7,978 nt of DNA. Origin: UBA1162 sp049513695 (GTDB taxonomy: Bacteria > Chloroflexota > Dehalococcoidia > GIF9 > UBA5629). Shown here piece by piece: positions 6,502 to 7,978 of this stretch (positions are counted from its first letter, which is position 1; every line of letters starts with the position of its first letter). Below the pieces are notes generated by a model. That model ran no database searches, was not told the origin of the DNA, and saw only the letters and a program-made list of their open reading frames with translations. Both the position numbers and the translations under genes were made by a program. The stretch is from positions 1-7,978 of the forward strand of contig JBEKVW010000090.1 of the NCBI GenBank assembly GCA_049513695.1, written 5' to 3'.

Positions 6502-7179
6502 GTGAGGAGAATTTTGGGTACCCTCGTTGCCCTTGTTGTGGCCGTATCAATGGTGCTGATACCCGCCACCGTCTCAGCCGATCTTGGTAAGTGCACAGGT
6601 TGGGACAAAGTTAAATGGGAAGATAACCAGAACTCCTGGAATCTATATCTAGCACATTGGGGAAGGACACCCACAAGTGCCATGTCCAGACTGGCGGGTT
6701 TAGCCGGGCCAGATGTACTTAATCCCGGCGTGTGCAACATCGCCAAATGTCCGCAGCCCACTGGCTGTGACATCAATCAGTGCCTGGGTGGCTGCAGCAA
6801 CGCCAACGCTCAGACTGGAACTCTCGGATCTTCCTGCACCACTGCTCAGAATGCTCTGAATCCCGCAACCCCAGCTACCTCACTACCGATAGGCGATTGT
6901 CCGTTGAATTGCCCGACCGGCACAACCGTTGCTGGCCTTGGGCTCTCCAAATGCTCCGGCTGCTGGGGCAAGAGCCTGTCTTTTGCAGGCAAGAGCTGGG
7001 CTACTGCTGACCTCGGCACCAACCCGCTCATCGCCCAAACTCAGATGAACCATGGCGCTGTTGGCGGTGGCGGACTGGGTGGTGACTGGGGCGTTACAGG
7101 TTGCATGCATCCTGAGTGCGTATCTCAGACTTGGTGTCTGCAGAACAATCTGCTCTCTAAATGCGCAATCTGCAAGTAA
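6502..7179 (+). CDS. Secreted cysteine-rich protein of unknown function
   Basis: I do not recognise this 225-residue protein. The first 26 residues form a clear Sec signal peptide: MRRILG, then a hydrophobic core of about 14 residues, ending in a VSA|D cleavage site. The mature part of about 199 residues has 16 cysteines, an even number, and about eight tryptophans. It is poor in charged residues and rich in Gly, Asn, Pro and Ser/Thr. Cysteine spacings include CNIAKC, CDINQCLGGC, CPLNC, CSGC and a C-terminal CAICK, with a Gly-rich stretch (GAVGGGGLGGDWG) near 185-197. No CxxCH haem motif, lipobox, second membrane segment or LPxTG signal is present. Disulfide-bonded or metal-binding extracytoplasmic protein are both possible. 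It is monocistronic, with its own strong promoter, ribosome binding site and terminator, and is divergent from speD. The GTG start is chosen by Shine-Dalgarno spacing and signal peptide fit. Confidence 0.8.
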   Translation: MRRILGTLVALVVAVSMVLIPATVSADLGKCTGWDKVKWEDNQNSWNLYLAHWGRTPTSAMSRLAGLAGPDVLNPGVCNIAKCPQPTGCDINQCLGGCSNANAQTGTLGSSCTTAQNALNPATPATSLPIGDCPLNCPTGTTVAGLGLSKCSGCWGKSLSFAGKSWATADLGTNPLIAQTQMNHGAVGGGGLGGDWGVTGCMHPECVSQTWCLQNNLLSKCAICK

Positions 7180-7197
7180 GTCAATTTAGTTAAGGAA

Positions 7198-7239
7198 AAA
7201 TAAATAAGCGCGACCGATTTGGGTCGCGCTTATTTATTT
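7198..7239 (+). terminator. Intrinsic terminator after the cysteine-rich protein gene
   Basis: A perfect 18-bp inverted repeat (7198-7215 with 7222-7239) surrounds a 6-nt loop GATTTG. The loop-proximal half is GC-rich (GCGCGACC/GGTCGCGC), and the outer half is A/T (AAATAAATAA/TTATTTATTT), which supplies the U-rich 3' side. It begins 18 nt after the stop codon of the preceding gene. Because the repeat is symmetric, it could also stop transcription coming from the opposite strand. Confidence 0.9.
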
Positions 7240-7249
7240 ATAGTATAGT
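7239..7249 (+). promoter_or_regulatory. Overlapping -10-like boxes just upstream of the DUF2007-like gene
   Basis: Two TATAGT hexamers lie at 7239-7244 and 7244-7249. The second ends 9 nt before the ATG at 7259, and no purine-rich Shine-Dalgarno lies between. A transcript from here would begin at or within a few bases of the ATG. There is no recognisable -35; the equivalent position lies inside the terminator stem. Confidence 0.4.
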
Positions 7250-7258
7250 TTTATATAT

Positions 7259-7501
7259 ATGCAACAGGACGATAGGCTGGTCACGATATATAAAGCCTGC
7301 GGACAACCCGAAGCTGAAGTAATAAAAGGCAGGCTCACAGTGGAGGGAATACCGGCCGTCCTTAAATATGAGAGCGTGGGAAGTGTTTATGGCCTCACTA
7401 TGGATGGACTGGGGCAGGTAAACGTACAGGTCCCCACCAAGTACGAAAGCAAAGCCAGGGCTGTTATAGCAGATTCCGGCGAGCCGGAAGAACCAAACTG
7501 A
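7259..7501 (+). CDS. Small DUF2007-like protein (putative signal-transducing family)
   Basis: This 80-residue cytoplasmic protein fits the DUF2007 pattern. It has an opening strand LVTIYKACGQPEAEVIKGRL (residues 7-26), then EGIPAVLKYESVGSVYGL (29-46), a strand GQVNVQVP (52-59) and a short helix with KYESKARAVIA (61-71). The motif of a helix beginning with E-A-E-V/I-I-K, followed by L-x-x-E-G-I-P, is the family hallmark. The family is sometimes labelled 'putative prokaryotic signal transducing protein', but I know of no established biochemical role. The ATG at 7259 gives a full-length domain. It lacks a Shine-Dalgarno and follows the preceding terminator by only 19 nt, so it needs its own promoter or read-through. 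Its stop is 3 nt from the 3' end of the convergent gene. Confidence 0.7.
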   Translation: MQQDDRLVTIYKACGQPEAEVIKGRLTVEGIPAVLKYESVGSVYGLTMDGLGQVNVQVPTKYESKARAVIADSGEPEEPN

Positions 7502-7504
7502 TCG

Positions 7505-7978
7505 CTATTTAAGACCCAGGGCAGCATTCAGGATTTTATAATCAAACCGGTTGTCGAGCATGGCAGACATCGCCTGCAGTTTCCCGACGTTCCGGAATCT
7601 GGCACCTGCAATGGCCTTTTCAATGCCCGAAATTATGTCCGGGATATCCCTATCGACTAACATAACGGGCACCTTCTTATCTTCGGCTTTGACCATCACC
7701 GTAGCGTGCGGCCTGGTTCTGGAGACAATCAGGCATTTAGTCGAGGTATCAATTGCTGCCAGCTGCATATCAGGCCTTTCCGTCCTGGTAACAACAGCCT
7801 TATTCTTCCTGCTGTTATAGTATTCCCTCACCATGTCAGGGGTCATAGCGCCCAGCATGAAATTTTCAACCAGGTCGTTCGCTTTCTCTTTGGAAGATAT
7901 GATCTCTCCACCCACTGCCGCGGCAATCTCAGCAACGCTGACGCCGAGAAGAGCCCTTGATTCCGGCAGCACACCCAG
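7505..7978 (-). CDS. DRTGG-domain protein, C-terminal part (phosphotransacetylase N-domain/BioD-like family), cut by window edge
   Basis: The reading frame is open to the right edge, so the visible 157 residues are the C-terminal part of a longer protein. A GTG at 7972 is probably internal, because the preceding codons (Leu-Gly) continue the LGVLPES run typical of the end of a BioD-like P-loop domain. The rest resembles a DRTGG domain: VSVAEIAAAVGGEIIS, then NFMLGAMTPDMVREYY, KAVVTRTERPDMQLAAI, CLIVSRTRPHATVMVKAEDK, VPVMLVDRD and a closing helix with GKLQAMSAML. In relatives this pair of domains stands alone or precedes phosphate acetyltransferase. Here the protein ends about 20 residues after the DRTGG-like region, so no acetyltransferase domain follows. 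A regulatory or nucleotide-linked role is inferred. The stop codon is 3 nt from the end of the convergent DUF2007-like gene. Confidence 0.7.
   Translation of the reverse strand: MGVLPESRALLGVSVAEIAAAVGGEIISSKEKANDLVENFMLGAMTPDMVREYYNSRKNKAVVTRTERPDMQLAAIDTSTKCLIVSRTRPHATVMVKAEDKKVPVMLVDRDIPDIISGIEKAIAGARFRNVGKLQAMSAMLDNRFDYKILNAALGLK

Noticed and set aside
6966..6996. Repeated GGCAAGAGC in the cysteine-rich gene.
   Set aside because: Only two copies exist, and they encode similar Gly-Lys-Ser segments. This is too little to call a repeat array.
6780..7110. Short overlapping frames on both strands inside the cysteine-rich gene.
   Set aside because: They are shadows of that gene with no start signals or recognisable domains. 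The signal peptide and terminator support the 6502-7179 frame.
6502..7179. Considered as a RiPP precursor for TldD/TldE, or as a multihaem cytochrome.
   Set aside because: It has a Sec signal peptide and a large mature domain rather than a leader-core layout. It lies far from tldD/tldE in a separate unit, and no CxxCH haem motif occurs.

Overview
The window is a compact stretch of a bacterial chromosome with roughly balanced base composition. It has almost no intergenic DNA: ten protein genes, one cut by the right edge, and no RNA gene, CRISPR array or insertion sequence that I could see. The mix of a TldD/TldE protease pair, a PAC2-family protein with an acidic tail, an HEAT-repeat protein, a short Thermotoga-type SpeD, an aminopropyltransferase and a DRTGG-domain protein resembles gene content I associate with anaerobic Chloroflexota (Dehalococcoidia). 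That placement comes from memory of the families, not from a search, and is tentative.

Left block, about 60-5025, plus strand: tldD, tldE, a PAC2-family gene, an HEAT-repeat gene and a RimJ/RimL-type GNAT gene. Spacings are 0, 4 and 0 nt, then a 31-nt overlap, so the five genes read as one operon. TldD carries the complete HExxxH...Cys metal site and TldE lacks it, as expected for the heterodimeric TldD/TldE protease. The other three genes encode a chaperone-like fold, a protein-binding solenoid and a probable protein or peptide acetyltransferase. The operon may therefore concern protein or peptide maturation and turnover, which is an inference.

Middle block, 5019-6319, minus strand: speD and speE, overlapping by 1 nt as TAATG. 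SpeD is a class 1B proenzyme with every catalytic residue visible. The aminopropyltransferase has the sequence signature of plant ACL5-type thermospermine synthases rather than that of ordinary bacterial spermidine synthase. Its 3' end overlaps the convergent GNAT gene by 7 nt.

Right block, 6320-7978: a 182-nt divergent control region holds a near-consensus sigma-70-type promoter for each direction. To its right is a monocistronic gene for a secreted protein with 16 cysteines, closed by a strong intrinsic terminator. This is the least recognisable gene in the window. A small DUF2007-like gene follows directly. It has no Shine-Dalgarno but has -10-like boxes just upstream of its ATG, so it may be read from a leaderless mRNA. 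It converges, with a 3-nt gap, on the C-terminal DRTGG domain of a protein that continues past the right edge.
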